Assembly (NCBI RefSeq): GCF_000307875.1
Contig: NZ_AJLS01000131.1
Span: 1 to 46,792, forward strand
Source of the DNA: Neobacillus bataviensis LMG 21833
Lineage (GTDB): Bacteria > Bacillota > Bacilli > Bacillales > Cytobacillaceae
Length of the DNA stretch: 46,792 nucleotides
Direction of reading: 5' to 3'
Shown: positions 1 through 8,305 of the stretch, in pieces
Layout: each line of letters opens with the position of its first letter
How positions within the stretch are numbered: the stretch's first letter is position 1
Made by a program: the position numbers and the translations under genes
Notes under the pieces: generated by a model
Database searches by the model: none
The model's input: the letters and a program-made list of their open reading frames with translations, nothing else
What the model was told of the DNA's origin: nothing

Positions 1-19
1 GCTCACCGTGTTTCCTTTA

Positions 20-74
20 TCTCAGTCGAAGCGCTCCAGTCCATACGCCGATAAGCGGGCGCCTTCCGCTTTTC
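20..74 (-). repeat. Dispersed Bacillus-type GC-rich repeat downstream of ylaK
   Basis: On the minus strand this begins AAAAGCGGAAGGCGCCCG directly after the ylaK stop codon and stays GC-rich in an otherwise AT-rich intergenic sequence. It contains GGCGTATGGACTGGAGCG. Sequences of this type are, from memory, scattered in intergenic regions of many Bacillaceae genomes. A shortened, diverged relative follows ylaJ (2163-2180). It may run past the window edge. It could also act as a transcript 3' end for ylaK. Confidence 0.6.
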
Positions 75-1403
75 CTATAACAAATCTGCTGCAAGTCTTG
101 CCAGCCCAGATCGTTCTCCTTTTAATAGTTTTACATGACCAGAGATATCTTGATCTTTAAATTTTTCAACCACATAGGTTAATCCATTGTTATAGGCATC
201 AAGGTATGGATGATCAATCTGTTCCGGGTCGCCCATTAATACAATCTTACTGCCCTCCCCTACCCTGGTTAAGATGGTTTTCACTTCATGCTTCGTTAAA
301 TTTTGTGCTTCATCGATAATAATAAACTGTTTCGGTAAGCTTCTTCCTCGAATGTACGTTAATGCCTCCACTTCGATTGAGCCCATACCGGCTAATATAG
401 CATCAAGTTCACCAGGCTTTTTTGTATTAAAGAGATATTCCAAATTATCATAAATTGGCTGCATCCAGGGTCTAAGCTTTTCTTGTTTTTCCCCCGGCAA
501 AAATCCTAAATCTTTTCCAACAGGAACAATAGGTCTTGCTACTAATAATTTTTTATATTCCCTAAAATCCTCTGTGTGCATTAATCCTGCAGCAAGAGCA
601 AGCAGTGTTTTCCCTGTTCCTGCCTTCCCCGTTAAGGTAACCAGTGGTATATCCTTTCGTAATAACAATTCTATCGCCATAGTCTGCTGGACATTCCTTG
701 AATGAATGCCCCAAACATGCTCTTGATTTAGCGTTAATTTCTTTACTTTCTTACTAGTTTTATCCACCATCCCTATTGCTGAGGCAGAGCTGCCAAGAAT
801 ATCCTTCATAAGCAAGAATTGATTGGGGTAAAACGGGTGGTTAGCAACCTCTGAAAGCGATAGCTCGCCCTTTTCATAAAAACGGCCTAATAATTCAATT
901 GGCAAGAGTAACTCAAAAAACCCCGTATAAATATGTTCTATTTCTACCACGCGGTCGTTTAAAAAGTCTTCGGCCGTTAATCCTATTGCATCTGCTTTTA
1001 CCCTCACTAACGCATCCTTACTTACAATAATAACCGGCTTACCGTTTTCTTTTACTTGCTCCTCTAAAAATAAATTTTTTGCTACCGCTAGAATTCGATT
1101 ATCATTTGTCTTTTCAACGAAAATATCCTGAAGCTCGTGAAAGGATCGATGGTTTAATTCAATTCTTATCGATCCCCCTCTATCGAGCGGGATTTTTTCA
1201 TGCAGCTTTCCTGAGGCTCTAAGGCCATCAATCAATCTTGATACATGTCTTGCATTTCTTCCAACCTCATCCATGTATCTTTTCTTTGAGTCCACCTCTT
1301 CGAGAACGACTGCCGGAATAACAACTTCATTATCTTCAAAGGAAAAAATGGAATACGGGTCTTGTAATAAGACATTTGTATCCAACACGTATATTTTACT
1401 CAA
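75..1403 (-). CDS. ylaK: PIN-PhoH family ATPase YlaK
   Basis: A 442-aa protein joining an N-terminal PIN ribonuclease-like domain (YVLDTNVLLQDP near residue 5, further acidic residues to about 150) to a C-terminal PhoH-type P-loop ATPase. Walker A is GKAGTGKT at about 259-266 and Walker B is IIIDEAQN at about 362-369. PIN-PhoH proteins are thought to be RNA helicase/nuclease-type enzymes; the exact substrate in Bacillus is unknown. The start is TTG, set by AGGAGG seven bases upstream. It is divergent from ylaJ, as in B. subtilis, and length and domain order are normal for the family. The call is firm as to family; the biological role is inferred only. Confidence 0.95.
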   Translation of the reverse strand: MSKIYVLDTNVLLQDPYSIFSFEDNEVVIPAVVLEEVDSKKRYMDEVGRNARHVSRLIDGLRASGKLHEKIPLDRGGSIRIELNHRSFHELQDIFVEKTNDNRILAVAKNLFLEEQVKENGKPVIIVSKDALVRVKADAIGLTAEDFLNDRVVEIEHIYTGFFELLLPIELLGRFYEKGELSLSEVANHPFYPNQFLLMKDILGSSASAIGMVDKTSKKVKKLTLNQEHVWGIHSRNVQQTMAIELLLRKDIPLVTLTGKAGTGKTLLALAAGLMHTEDFREYKKLLVARPIVPVGKDLGFLPGEKQEKLRPWMQPIYDNLEYLFNTKKPGELDAILAGMGSIEVEALTYIRGRSLPKQFIIIDEAQNLTKHEVKTILTRVGEGSKIVLMGDPEQIDHPYLDAYNNGLTYVVEKFKDQDISGHVKLLKGERSGLARLAADLL

Positions 1404-1572
1404 AGCGACGCCTCCTGCTTCACTTGGTGTCAGGCTTGTTAATCAGTTCAACAACCCTTTGCTAGATTGGACTTTGGTAAAATATATGTTTATTGGAATA
1501 AAGATAGAAGACGTTTCACACAATAATTGTGAATGAAACCATATGACTAATCTTCTTGGAGGAGGTTTTAAG

Positions 1573-2163
1573 ATGAAGAAACTATTGTTAACCATCCCAA
1601 TATGTTTACTCTTAGCGGGATGTAATACTAATAAACATAAAGAGATTGCCAAAAGTGAAAATCATTCAATAGTAAATGTGAAAAATAGTTATATTGAAAG
1701 TGTGGATAGGAAATCTGGGCAGGAAATATCACAGCGGTTAGTGATGCTCGCCACAAGTATTCCAAATGTAAATGATGCAACTGCGGTCGTTTTGGGGAGA
1801 TATGCCATTGTTGGTATTGATGTTAATGCAAAAATCGACCGTTCTCAGGTTGGCTCCATTAAATATTCGGTAGCGGAGAGCCTACGGAAAGACCCTTATG
1901 GCGCCAACGCAGTAGTTGTAGCCGATGCAGACACAACCGAGCGCCTAAAAGAAATCCAGGCTGATATTAAAAAGGGCAGACCAATACGAGGTATTATGGA
2001 GGAACTAGCAGATGTGGCAGGTCGATTAATGCCTGAAATTCCAGGTGATTTAATCACACCTAGTCCAAAAAACGCAACAGAAAAGCCTAATAAAAAACTT
2101 CCAGCAAATGAACAAGAAAAGCTAAACAAAGAACAAGAAGATCAATCCAATCAACATAAATAG
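1573..2163 (+). CDS. ylaJ: YhcN/YlaJ-family sporulation lipoprotein
   Basis: A 196-aa lipoprotein. A short signal peptide ends in the lipobox LLAGC (Cys at about residue 17), so the mature protein should be anchored to a membrane. The middle part, with alternating basic and hydrophobic residues, looks like the YhcN/YlaJ domain of spore-associated lipoproteins that affect germination or outgrowth in Bacillus. The C-terminus is a low-complexity tail rich in Lys, Glu, Asn and Gln. An upstream in-frame codon at 1543 exists, but GGAGGAGG followed by ATG at 1573 decides the start and gives a proper signal peptide. A bidirectional terminator follows. It is divergent from ylaK. Confidence 0.9.
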   Translation: MKKLLLTIPICLLLAGCNTNKHKEIAKSENHSIVNVKNSYIESVDRKSGQEISQRLVMLATSIPNVNDATAVVLGRYAIVGIDVNAKIDRSQVGSIKYSVAESLRKDPYGANAVVVADADTTERLKEIQADIKKGRPIRGIMEELADVAGRLMPEIPGDLITPSPKNATEKPNKKLPANEQEKLNKEQEDQSNQHK

Positions 2164-2180
2164 AAAAGCGTAAGCGCCCG
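2163..2180 (+). repeat. Short remnant of the dispersed repeat
   Basis: GAAAAGCGTAAGCGCCCG begins at the last base of the ylaJ stop codon and closely matches the first part of the repeat after ylaK (GGAAAAGCGGAAGGCGCCCG). Only this leading part is present; a terminator follows at once. Its position right after a stop codon mirrors the copy at 20-74. Confidence 0.45.
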
Positions 2181-2186
2181 TTCATC

Positions 2187-2218
2187 AAAAAAAGCTTAGT
2201 TTATCACTAAGCTTTTTT
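2187..2218. terminator. Bidirectional intrinsic terminator, ylaJ / ylaL
   Basis: AAAGCTTAGT and ACTAAGCTTT form a stem around TTATC, flanked by A-runs and T-runs on both sides, between the convergent ylaJ and ylaL genes. It overlaps the 3' end of ylaL. Confidence 0.85.
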
Positions 2219-2662
2219 CATTGCTTCCATCACTTGTCGATCCAATTTTTCAGCAGCATTTTTATCATAGGTCTTATCATACTGGACTTCAGTGACAATT
2301 TTGGATCCATAAAACATGACATCCCTTACTTCCCTTATAGTCACTTCCACTAAAGCGAGTTTTAATGGCACGTCCTGTAATCTTTCTTCTTTTAGCTGTG
2401 CTTCCCCTTGAATCGAATATGTAGATTCATTTGCAATCAAATTAATGACTACCTTGTTATTTTTATTGATGTTCTCTAATATCCGCGAACGATTATCAAC
2501 AGCAAAATAGAGCGTACTGTCATCTTTAGCCAACACCCAGGAAATAGCACTAACATTTGGCCCGCTTGTTTCAAAATCAATTGTTGCCAACGTGACAAAA
2601 CGTTCTTTCTGCATTTCATCATATAATGGCTTGATTAGTCTTGGTTCCACTTGATTTGCCAT
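2207..2662 (-). CDS. ylaL: Pyridoxamine 5'-phosphate oxidase-like split-barrel protein (YlaL-like)
   Basis: A 151-aa soluble protein with the pattern of the small FMN-binding split-barrel (PNPOx-like) family: VTLATIDFETSGPNVSAISW near residues 23-42, a strand TLYFAVDNRSRILENI, then NKVVINLIANESTYSIQGEA. Such proteins bind FMN, F420 or haem; a reaction cannot be assigned. The gene lies in the yla cluster, and I take it as YlaL by position and size, which is less sure than the fold. ATG start with AAAGGGG upstream. It is convergent with ylaJ and shares its terminator; ylaI is divergent on the other side. Confidence 0.8.
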   Translation of the reverse strand: MANQVEPRLIKPLYDEMQKERFVTLATIDFETSGPNVSAISWVLAKDDSTLYFAVDNRSRILENINKNNKVVINLIANESTYSIQGEAQLKEERLQDVPLKLALVEVTIREVRDVMFYGSKIVTEVQYDKTYDKNAAEKLDRQVMEAMKKA

Positions 2663-2779
2663 TTTTACAACCCCTTTATTTATCCTTCTGTTTATTTGTA
2701 AACAGATATTCTCATATTACTACTATCCCTTTTTTTCATCAACTCTAACCATTTGATTACATGTGGTGTTCACACATGG

Positions 2780-2785
2780 TATACT
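2780..2785 (+). promoter_or_regulatory. Extended -10 promoter for ylaI
   Basis: TATACT preceded by TGG (extended -10 pattern), with only a weak -35. The transcript would start roughly 40 bases before the ylaI start codon. A 5-bp inverted repeat (ATGTG/CACAT) lies just upstream. Confidence 0.5.
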
Positions 2786-2831
2786 GTAATACAAACATTC
2801 AGATTTTAAGAAAGAATTGAAGAGGTGTATC

Positions 2832-3032
2832 ATGCGAGTAAAGTGTGTAATTTGCGATAAAATTGAAGCGATTGAAGATGAGTCCTTAACAGCGAAACGT
2901 CTTCGTAATCGTCCAATCCATACATATATGTGCAATAGCTGCAGCGCTAGAATAACTCAAAAAACAAACGCCAGAATCGATACAGGAAATTTCCGATTAT
3001 ATCGGACAAAATCAGAAAAGGATGAATGGTAA
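2832..3032 (+). CDS. ylaI: YlaI-family zinc-ribbon small protein (DUF2197)
   Basis: A 66-aa protein with two CxxC knuckles, CVIC near the N-terminus and CNSC in the middle, the pattern of a small zinc ribbon. It matches the YlaI/DUF2197 family, whose function is unknown. The chosen ATG has GAGGTG six bases upstream; an in-frame TTG 15 bases earlier has no comparable site. The sequence is basic and could contact nucleic acid, but that is inference. It is followed directly by a strong bidirectional terminator and is convergent with the next small gene. Confidence 0.85.
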   Translation: MRVKCVICDKIEAIEDESLTAKRLRNRPIHTYMCNSCSARITQKTNARIDTGNFRLYRTKSEKDEW

Positions 3033-3033
3033 C

Positions 3034-3076
3034 AAAAAGTGCTGGCCTGTTTTGATAACAGGCCAGCACTTTTTTA
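3034..3076. terminator. Bidirectional terminator after ylaI
   Basis: Long perfect stem AGTGCTGGCCTGTT / AACAGGCCAGCACT with A5 and T6 flanks, between convergent genes. Confidence 0.9.
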
Positions 3077-3367
3077 GTTTTCTATCGGATAGTCCTCATA
3101 CTTTTCAGGTTCTTTGTTAATTTGATCCAACATAATTTCAATTAATTCACGTGGATACCGCGCTTTTTTTGTTTCTTCACCCTGTTGATAGGAAAGATAA
3201 TACATCACATCATCAGTAATAATATCAATGTTTGACACTTCATGCTCTGTTGATAGCATCCCATCGAAAAAATCTAGTGTTTCTTTAGCTGCAAGATCAT
3301 CAGGCCGGGCATCAACTACAACTTTAATAGTAAGCCAATTATAGAGTGCATCCTGTAAGGATTTCAT
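3074..3367 (-). CDS. Conserved-looking hypothetical protein, 97 aa
   Basis: A 97-aa acidic, soluble protein with no membrane segment, signal or cysteine. The N-terminal half (LQDALYNWLTIKVVVDARPD) looks like a mixed helix/strand fold; the C-terminus is rich in Glu and Pro. GGGGGGA upstream of the ATG supports translation. It lies 13 bases downstream of ylaH on the same strand and so is probably part of the typA-ylaH transcript, ending at the terminator at 3034-3076. I do not recognise the family and assign no function. Confidence 0.75.
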   Translation of the reverse strand: MKSLQDALYNWLTIKVVVDARPDDLAAKETLDFFDGMLSTEHEVSNIDIITDDVMYYLSYQQGEETKKARYPRELIEIMLDQINKEPEKYEDYPIEN

Positions 3368-3380
3368 TATTTTCCCCCCG

Positions 3381-3686
3381 TTATTTCACTTCTGCCTGAT
3401 TCTTTTTCGTTTGGTGCAGACGAATTTTATATACGATTAATAACAGAGCAGCAACTGCTAGTGCTTCTGCAATCGGTAAAGCGTAAGAAAAAATCAGCAT
3501 TACCAAACACCCAATCATCAGGCATGCGTATATGACTATATTTTTTAACAAAGGCAATTTTTTAGCAAAGCCTAACCGATATACAATCACCGATAATAAC
3601 ACAATATATCCATACTGTAACCATACAGCAGTCTGTGTATTGGTTAGTTCAATGAAAAATCTAAGACTAGGGGAAAATCCTTCCAT
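3381..3686 (-). CDS. ylaH: YlaH-like integral membrane protein
   Basis: A 101-aa protein with three hydrophobic segments (about residues 23-42, 48-66 and 68-84), then a short basic tail. It matches the YlaH-like family of Bacillaceae, found next to typA/bipA as here. Function unknown. The start is ATG with AAGGAG about 11 bases upstream, a slightly long spacing. It follows typA by 24 bases and is likely cotranscribed with it. Confidence 0.85.
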   Translation of the reverse strand: MEGFSPSLRFFIELTNTQTAVWLQYGYIVLLSVIVYRLGFAKKLPLLKNIVIYACLMIGCLVMLIFSYALPIAEALAVAALLLIVYKIRLHQTKKNQAEVK

Positions 3687-3710
3687 CTCTTACTTGCACT
3701 CCTTTTTCGC

Positions 3711-5549
3711 TTAACTCATTTCAGCATATTTTTTCTTTTTAGCTGATTTTTCACGTTCATTTTTATCAAGAATTTTCTTACGGAGACGAATAGATTCAGG
3801 TGTTACCTCACAATATTCGTCATCATTTAAATATTCTAATGACTCTTCTAATGTCATAATACGTGGTTTTTTAATGACTGATGTTTGGTCTTTATTTGCT
3901 GAACGAACATTTGTTGCTTGCTTCACTTTTGTGATATTTACAGTTATGTCATTTTCACGAGTGTTTTCGCCAACAATCATTCCCTCGTATATTTCCGTAC
4001 CAGGTTCAACGAATATCGTACCACGGTCTTCTACCTGCATTATACCATATGTTGACGCTTTTCCGGATTCCATTGAGACTAGAACACCTTGGTGTCTACC
4101 TCCAACCTGTCCAGACAGCATTGGCTGGTAGCTGTCAAAGGTATGATTAATAATTCCATATCCACGAGTCATTGTTAAAAACTCAGTAGTATACCCAATT
4201 AAACCACGTGCTGGTACATTAAAAATTAGGCGGACTTGACCCGAACCATTATTAATCATATCAAGCATTTCACCTTTGCGGGCACCAATGGATTCCATTA
4301 CGGAACCAGTATGTTCCTCAGGAACATCAATTTGAACTCTTTCCACGGGCTCACAGCGTACTCCGTCAATCACTTTAACAATGACTTCAGGTTTTGAAAC
4401 TTGAAGCTCGTAGCCTTCCCTGCGCATGTTTTCAATCAGAATCGATAAATGAAGTTCACCACGACCGGATACAATCCAAGCATCCGGAGAATCCGTGTTT
4501 TCAACCCGTAAACTTACATCTGTATGCAATTGAGCAAGAAGTCTTTCTTCAATTTTTCGAGAGGTTAAATATTTACCTTCTCTTCCCGCAAATGGACTAT
4601 TGTTTACGGCAAAAGTCATTTGCAATGTTGGTTCGTCGATTCGTAAAATTGGTAATGCTTCTTGATGTTCTGTTGGGCATACTGTTTCGCCGACATTTAT
4701 ATCTTCCATACCTGAAACAGCAATCAAGTCACCTGCTTTTGCCTCTTGAACTTCCTCACGCTTTAACCCGAAGAAACCGAAGATCTTGGTCACCCGGAAT
4801 TGTTTCACACTACCGTCTAATTTCATTAAAGCAACTTGTTGACCAACATGCATCGTTCCGCGGAAAACACGTCCAATCCCAATTCTTCCTACATAATCAT
4901 TATAATCTAGAAGAGCTACTTGGAATTGTAATGGTTCTTCGTGATTATCAACAGGGGCAGGGATATATTCGACGATTGCATCATATAATGACTGCATGTT
5001 TTCATCTTGCTTTTCTGGATCTTTGCTGGCAGTCCCGTTTATACCTGATGCGTAGATGACTGGAAATTCAAGTTGATCTTCTGTTGCATCAAGTTCAATA
5101 AACAAATCGATAACTTCATCCACTACTTCGGCAGGTCTGGCAAAATCACGGTCAATTTTATTTACAACAACAATCGGAGTGATTTTTTGCTCCAAAGCCT
5201 TTTTAAGCACAAAACGAGTTTGTGGCATACAGCCTTCATAAGCGTCGACCACAAGCAGAACACCATCAACCATTTTCATGATTCGTTCTACTTCACCGCC
5301 AAAGTCTGCGTGTCCTGGTGTATCCAAAATATTGATTCTTGTATCTTTATATTGAATCGCGGTATTCTTCGCAAGGATAGTTATTCCGCGTTCTCTTTCT
5401 ATATCACCTGAGTCCATCGCACGTTCTTCCACGTGCTCATTAGAACGAAACGTTCCAGATTGTTTTAACAATTGGTCAACCAAAGTCGTTTTTCCATGAT
5501 CAACGTGGGCAATGATCGCTATATTACGTACATCTTCTCTTAGTTTCAA
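3711..5549 (-). CDS. typA: Translational GTPase TypA/BipA
   Basis: A 612-aa ribosome-associated GTPase of the EF-G/LepA class, linked to 50S assembly and stress or cold adaptation. The G1 motif AHVDHGKTT is at about residues 14-22, G3 [12 protein letters not shown] near 76 and G4 NKID near 130. The BipA-specific C-terminal domain with [11 protein letters not shown] and [12 protein letters not shown] is intact. Full length for the family. The start is TTG (MKLRED) with AGGAGTG upstream; no better ATG exists. An extended -10 promoter lies about 66 bases upstream. It corresponds to B. subtilis ylaG and heads the run typA, ylaH, hypothetical gene. Confidence 0.98.
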   Translation of the reverse strand: MKLREDVRNIAIIAHVDHGKTTLVDQLLKQSGTFRSNEHVEERAMDSGDIERERGITILAKNTAIQYKDTRINILDTPGHADFGGEVERIMKMVDGVLLVVDAYEGCMPQTRFVLKKALEQKITPIVVVNKIDRDFARPAEVVDEVIDLFIELDATEDQLEFPVIYASGINGTASKDPEKQDENMQSLYDAIVEYIPAPVDNHEEPLQFQVALLDYNDYVGRIGIGRVFRGTMHVGQQVALMKLDGSVKQFRVTKIFGFFGLKREEVQEAKAGDLIAVSGMEDINVGETVCPTEHQEALPILRIDEPTLQMTFAVNNSPFAGREGKYLTSRKIEERLLAQLHTDVSLRVENTDSPDAWIVSGRGELHLSILIENMRREGYELQVSKPEVIVKVIDGVRCEPVERVQIDVPEEHTGSVMESIGARKGEMLDMINNGSGQVRLIFNVPARGLIGYTTEFLTMTRGYGIINHTFDSYQPMLSGQVGGRHQGVLVSMESGKASTYGIMQVEDRGTIFVEPGTEIYEGMIVGENTRENDITVNITKVKQATNVRSANKDQTSVIKKPRIMTLEESLEYLNDDEYCEVTPESIRLRKKILDKNEREKSAKKKKYAEMS

Positions 5550-5614
5550 AATTCCACTCCTACCTATTTTATAAAAATAACAGCTATTTTTAGTTTCCCA
5601 AATACAACTAAAAT

Positions 5615-5620
5615 ATTATA
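5615..5620 (-). promoter_or_regulatory. Extended -10 promoter for typA
   Basis: Minus-strand TATAAT preceded by TGG. The -35 region is poor. The predicted 5' UTR is about 60 bases to the TTG start of typA. Confidence 0.55.
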
Positions 5621-5725
5621 CCATACTTAAAGTGGAAACTTATAATCATTTTATGTAGAATAAAAAATATACTTAAAAAACCTGTCAATCGAGGCAGTTT
5701 TTATTTTGATAAAGGGGTATAAAAA

Positions 5726-5911
5726 ATGAATAATGTGAAATGGTCTTTGCTTGTTTACTCCATTCTTGCAGCAGCAGGTATCATGGGAATTGGGATTGCT
5801 ATTAGTGAAAAAAGTCTAGTTGGAGCAATCGCCTGTATTTTGGCAGTTATTGTCATCATGGGTATGGGATTTAGAACCAAAAGGAAAATGCGTGAAAATG
5901 GGGAATTGTAA
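5726..5911 (+). CDS. ylaF: DUF5325 small membrane protein YlaF
   Basis: A 61-aa protein made of two hydrophobic helices (about residues 8-26 and 32-47) with a short cytoplasmic basic tail (RTKRKMRENG). It matches the YlaF/DUF5325 family next to typA in Bacillaceae. AAAGGGG precedes the ATG. Function unknown. Transcribed divergently from typA and convergently with the inositol monophosphatase gene, with a bidirectional terminator at the stop codon. Confidence 0.85.
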   Translation: MNNVKWSLLVYSILAAAGIMGIGIAISEKSLVGAIACILAVIVIMGMGFRTKRKMRENGEL

Positions 5912-5939
5912 AAAAAAGAAGCCTATAGGCTTCTTTTTT
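5911..5939. terminator. Bidirectional terminator ylaF / inositol monophosphatase
   Basis: Perfect palindrome AAGAAGCCTATAGGCTTCTT with A and T runs on either side; overlaps the end of the downstream minus-strand gene. Confidence 0.9.
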
Positions 5940-6732
5940 ATTGATCAATTTTTAAATAATTCTTTAAGACCTCTTGATGTAAACCAGGATTTGCTGTCAA
6001 AAGTGAATCTTGGGTAAGAAAATTAAGTTTTTCTCCCTTTAAATTGGTTACTACACCACCTAATTCCTCTACAATGACTGCCCCGGCACCAAAATCCCAA
6101 GGCGATAATCGCATCGAAAGATAGGCATCTACCCTTCCCGTTGCCACATACACCATTTCAAGTGCAGCAGTCCCGTAAGACCTTGACCCTCTGGCATCCC
6201 TAACTAATGGTATCAATAAATGATGATCGATACGATGATTTTCCATTACCCATGTAGCATTAAGGGCAATGATGGATTCCTTCACTGTTGATTCCTTAAG
6301 TAATGGTATCGGTTTTCCATTTATAAAGGCACCTTTGCCACGAATTGCATGATACAGTTCATCATGGGCCACATCATAAATGAGGCCGATTTGGCCAATT
6401 CCATTTTCATAAACCCCTATAGATATGGCAAAGTTCCTTTGCTGATGAATAAAGTTCATCGTTCCATCGATGGGATCAATTAACCAGACTATTCCCTCAA
6501 GGCTGTTCAGTTCATCACCAAATCCTTCTTCACCCATAATTCTATGTTCCGGATATACCCCTCTAATTTTATTTATAAAAAATTGTTCAATTTCCTTATC
6601 TATATTTGTAACAAGATCATTGGCGTTTGACTTGGATTCAATATTTAACGTCTTCTCAAAGGATAAACGGATCCTGTCTCCTGCTTCCTTTACCCATTCT
6701 TTTGCATGGGTATCAATTTCCTCCCAAATCAT
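5938..6732 (-). CDS. yktC: Inositol monophosphatase family protein (YktC/SuhB-like)
   Basis: A 264-aa Mg-dependent phosphatase of the inositol monophosphatase superfamily. The metal-binding elements are complete: GEEG at about 68-71, WLIDPIDGTMNF at about 83-94 and WDFGAGAVIVEELGG near 212-226. The substrate cannot be read from sequence; family members act on inositol phosphate, NADP or sugar phosphates. ATG start with GGAGG upstream. It sits in the ykt cluster with ykzI-, yktB- and yktA-like genes, as in B. subtilis. Confidence 0.93.
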   Translation of the reverse strand: MIWEEIDTHAKEWVKEAGDRIRLSFEKTLNIESKSNANDLVTNIDKEIEQFFINKIRGVYPEHRIMGEEGFGDELNSLEGIVWLIDPIDGTMNFIHQQRNFAISIGVYENGIGQIGLIYDVAHDELYHAIRGKGAFINGKPIPLLKESTVKESIIALNATWVMENHRIDHHLLIPLVRDARGSRSYGTAALEMVYVATGRVDAYLSMRLSPWDFGAGAVIVEELGGVVTNLKGEKLNFLTQDSLLTANPGLHQEVLKNYLKIDQ

Positions 6733-6837
6733 AATACTCCTCCATTCCTCAATTTATAATGTATGTAGTATGAAGCGTGATCGATTATTTGATGTATCTC
6801 CTACGTTCAAATTATCACATATCTGCACAATAATAAA

Positions 6838-6868
6838 CGAACTCCTCACATTCCATTTTTGGAGTCCG
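6838..6868 (-). terminator. Terminator after the YkzI-like gene
   Basis: Minus-strand stem CGGACTCC / GGAGTTCG (one G-T pair) followed by TTTATTATT. Confidence 0.6.
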
Positions 6869-6946
6869 TTTTAGATAAGCAAATAAATTATTCTTTTTTG
6901 GTTCATTCCAATTTATTACTCCTTTGATTAAAATAACTCCCATCAA

Positions 6947-7141
6947 TCAAAGAGCTTTTAATCGTAATAATTCCTGGCGAATTTTTTCTAACTTTTGTTT
7001 ACATTCTTTCATTTTCCTCTCATTCTTTTCCTCAATTGCTTCAAATAATACCGCCAATTCATAATCCATTTCTAATCTCAATACCGCTGTCCTCTCTTTT
7101 TCGCCCGCTTTTTTTAAAGACGTATTCATCAATTGTTTCAC
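6947..7141 (-). CDS. Small coiled-coil protein (YkzI-like)
   Basis: A 64-aa, highly charged, probably all-helical protein: heptad-like Leu/Ile spacing with many Glu, Lys and Arg residues (LEKIRQELLRLKAL at the end). GGAGG lies just upstream of the ATG. The position between the yktC and yktB homologues suggests the small ykzI gene of B. subtilis, an assignment made from position and size only. Function unknown. It has its own terminator downstream and is divergent from yktB. Confidence 0.75.
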   Translation of the reverse strand: MKQLMNTSLKKAGEKERTAVLRLEMDYELAVLFEAIEEKNERKMKECKQKLEKIRQELLRLKAL

Positions 7142-7282
7142 CTTTCTCCTCCCCTTCCTCTGCTTTGATTGACTTTTCTGATTATTTTTTTACTGTATCA
7201 TATGAGTAATCTTGAAGTGTTGCAACAAATATGTGCTCTAACCTATATAAGCAACAAACTTCTTGTAATCTTGACAATATGC

Positions 7283-7288
7283 TACAAT
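7283..7288 (+). promoter_or_regulatory. Extended -10 promoter for yktB
   Basis: TACAAT preceded by TGC; the -35 is weak. About 33 bases upstream of the yktB ATG at 7321. Confidence 0.4.
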
Positions 7289-7320
7289 TAATGACGAATT
7301 GCGTGTGGGAGGGATTTCAG

Positions 7321-7971
7321 ATGGATTTCAACGGATTTACCAATGAAGATTTTGATGTGTTTTTAATAGATGGTTTGGAAGCAAGAATGGACGCACTTAA
7401 AAGTACAATCCGACCTAAATTGGAGTGTTTAGGGGAGCACTTTGCTCCGTCCTTATCCTGCTTAACAGGCGATGAAATGTTTGTCCATGTGGCTAAGCAT
7501 GCAAGACGGACAATCAATCCGCCAAAAGATACGTGGGTGGCATTTGCCAATAATCCCCGCGGCTATAAAATGCTGCCTCATTTCCAAATAGGCTTGTGGC
7601 ATACCCATTTATTTATTTGGTTTGCCGTCATTTATGAAGCACCGCACAAAGAGGACATGGGCGCAAGATTCACCAAAAAGGCAGCTAAAATATTTAAAGA
7701 AATACCAAAAGACTTCGTCTGGTCGTTAGATCATATGAAGCCTGATACAATTAAACACAGTAAATTGTCAAAAGCTGATTTGCTTACAAACTTTGCTAGA
7801 CTGCAAAATGTAAAAAAAGCAGAGTTATTATGTGGTTATACGATTGACCGGGATCAAACCATCCAGTTAGGTTCTGAAGGGTTATTACAGCAAATTGAGG
7901 ATGTATTTAAAAATGTGGCTCCACTTTATAAAATTGCCCAAAACATGAAATTGGAAAAACTCCCGAAATAA
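7321..7971 (+). CDS. yktB: DUF1054 family protein YktB
   Basis: A 216-aa soluble protein of the YktB/DUF1054 family (starts [14 protein letters not shown]; conserved [20 protein letters not shown] and [17 protein letters not shown]). The family has solved structures but no assigned activity. The open frame extends upstream to 7231, but GGGAGG eight bases before the ATG at 7321 and the family's usual N-terminus fix the start. It is convergent with yktA and shares a terminator whose stem starts inside the coding end. Confidence 0.92.
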   Translation: MDFNGFTNEDFDVFLIDGLEARMDALKSTIRPKLECLGEHFAPSLSCLTGDEMFVHVAKHARRTINPPKDTWVAFANNPRGYKMLPHFQIGLWHTHLFIWFAVIYEAPHKEDMGARFTKKAAKIFKEIPKDFVWSLDHMKPDTIKHSKLSKADLLTNFARLQNVKKAELLCGYTIDRDQTIQLGSEGLLQQIEDVFKNVAPLYKIAQNMKLEKLPK

Positions 7972-7988
7972 TTTTCCGGGAGTTTTTT
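7955..7988. terminator. Bidirectional terminator yktB / yktA
   Basis: Stem AAACTCCCG / CGGGAGTTT with T-runs in both directions, at the convergent gene ends. Confidence 0.85.
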
Positions 7989-7989
7989 C

Positions 7990-8262
7990 TTATTTCATGA
8001 TGATTCTGTCACCTGATACGGATTCTTTTGCTTTTTTAATTGTACGATAGGAAGAATATCCACTTATTTCTTCGAATTCGCCGCAAATGGTTTTTTCTTC
8101 TGCGATACTAGGGACAATTTCTTTAAACCTTCTATAGGTCTTCATCATCTCGTCTCGTTCAATTCCCTTTTCATAGGCCTTCTCAACCGCTTCAAAAAAT
8201 TTAATGACATCAACGATTTCATCTGTAGACCAACTGTAATCAATCGGATATTGGTATTCCAT
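7990..8262 (-). CDS. yktA: UPF0223 family protein YktA
   Basis: A 90-aa protein, [20 protein letters not shown] at the N-terminus, typical of the UPF0223/YktA family of helical cytosolic proteins of unknown function. The ATG at 8262 is preceded by GCAGGTG at good spacing; the longer in-frame TTG start overlaps this site and is rejected. It follows the nitronate monooxygenase gene by 43 bases on the same strand with no terminator between, so the two may be cotranscribed. Confidence 0.9.
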   Translation of the reverse strand: MEYQYPIDYSWSTDEIVDVIKFFEAVEKAYEKGIERDEMMKTYRRFKEIVPSIAEEKTICGEFEEISGYSSYRTIKKAKESVSGDRIIMK

Positions 8263-8305
8263 TTTTTCACCTGCCAACTATTTTCACTCATTGTGAATCA
8301 TACCT

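Noticed and set aside
4394..5059. Plus-strand 221-codon frame inside typA
   Set aside because: Antisense shadow of a highly conserved gene; composition and lack of a start site argue against it.
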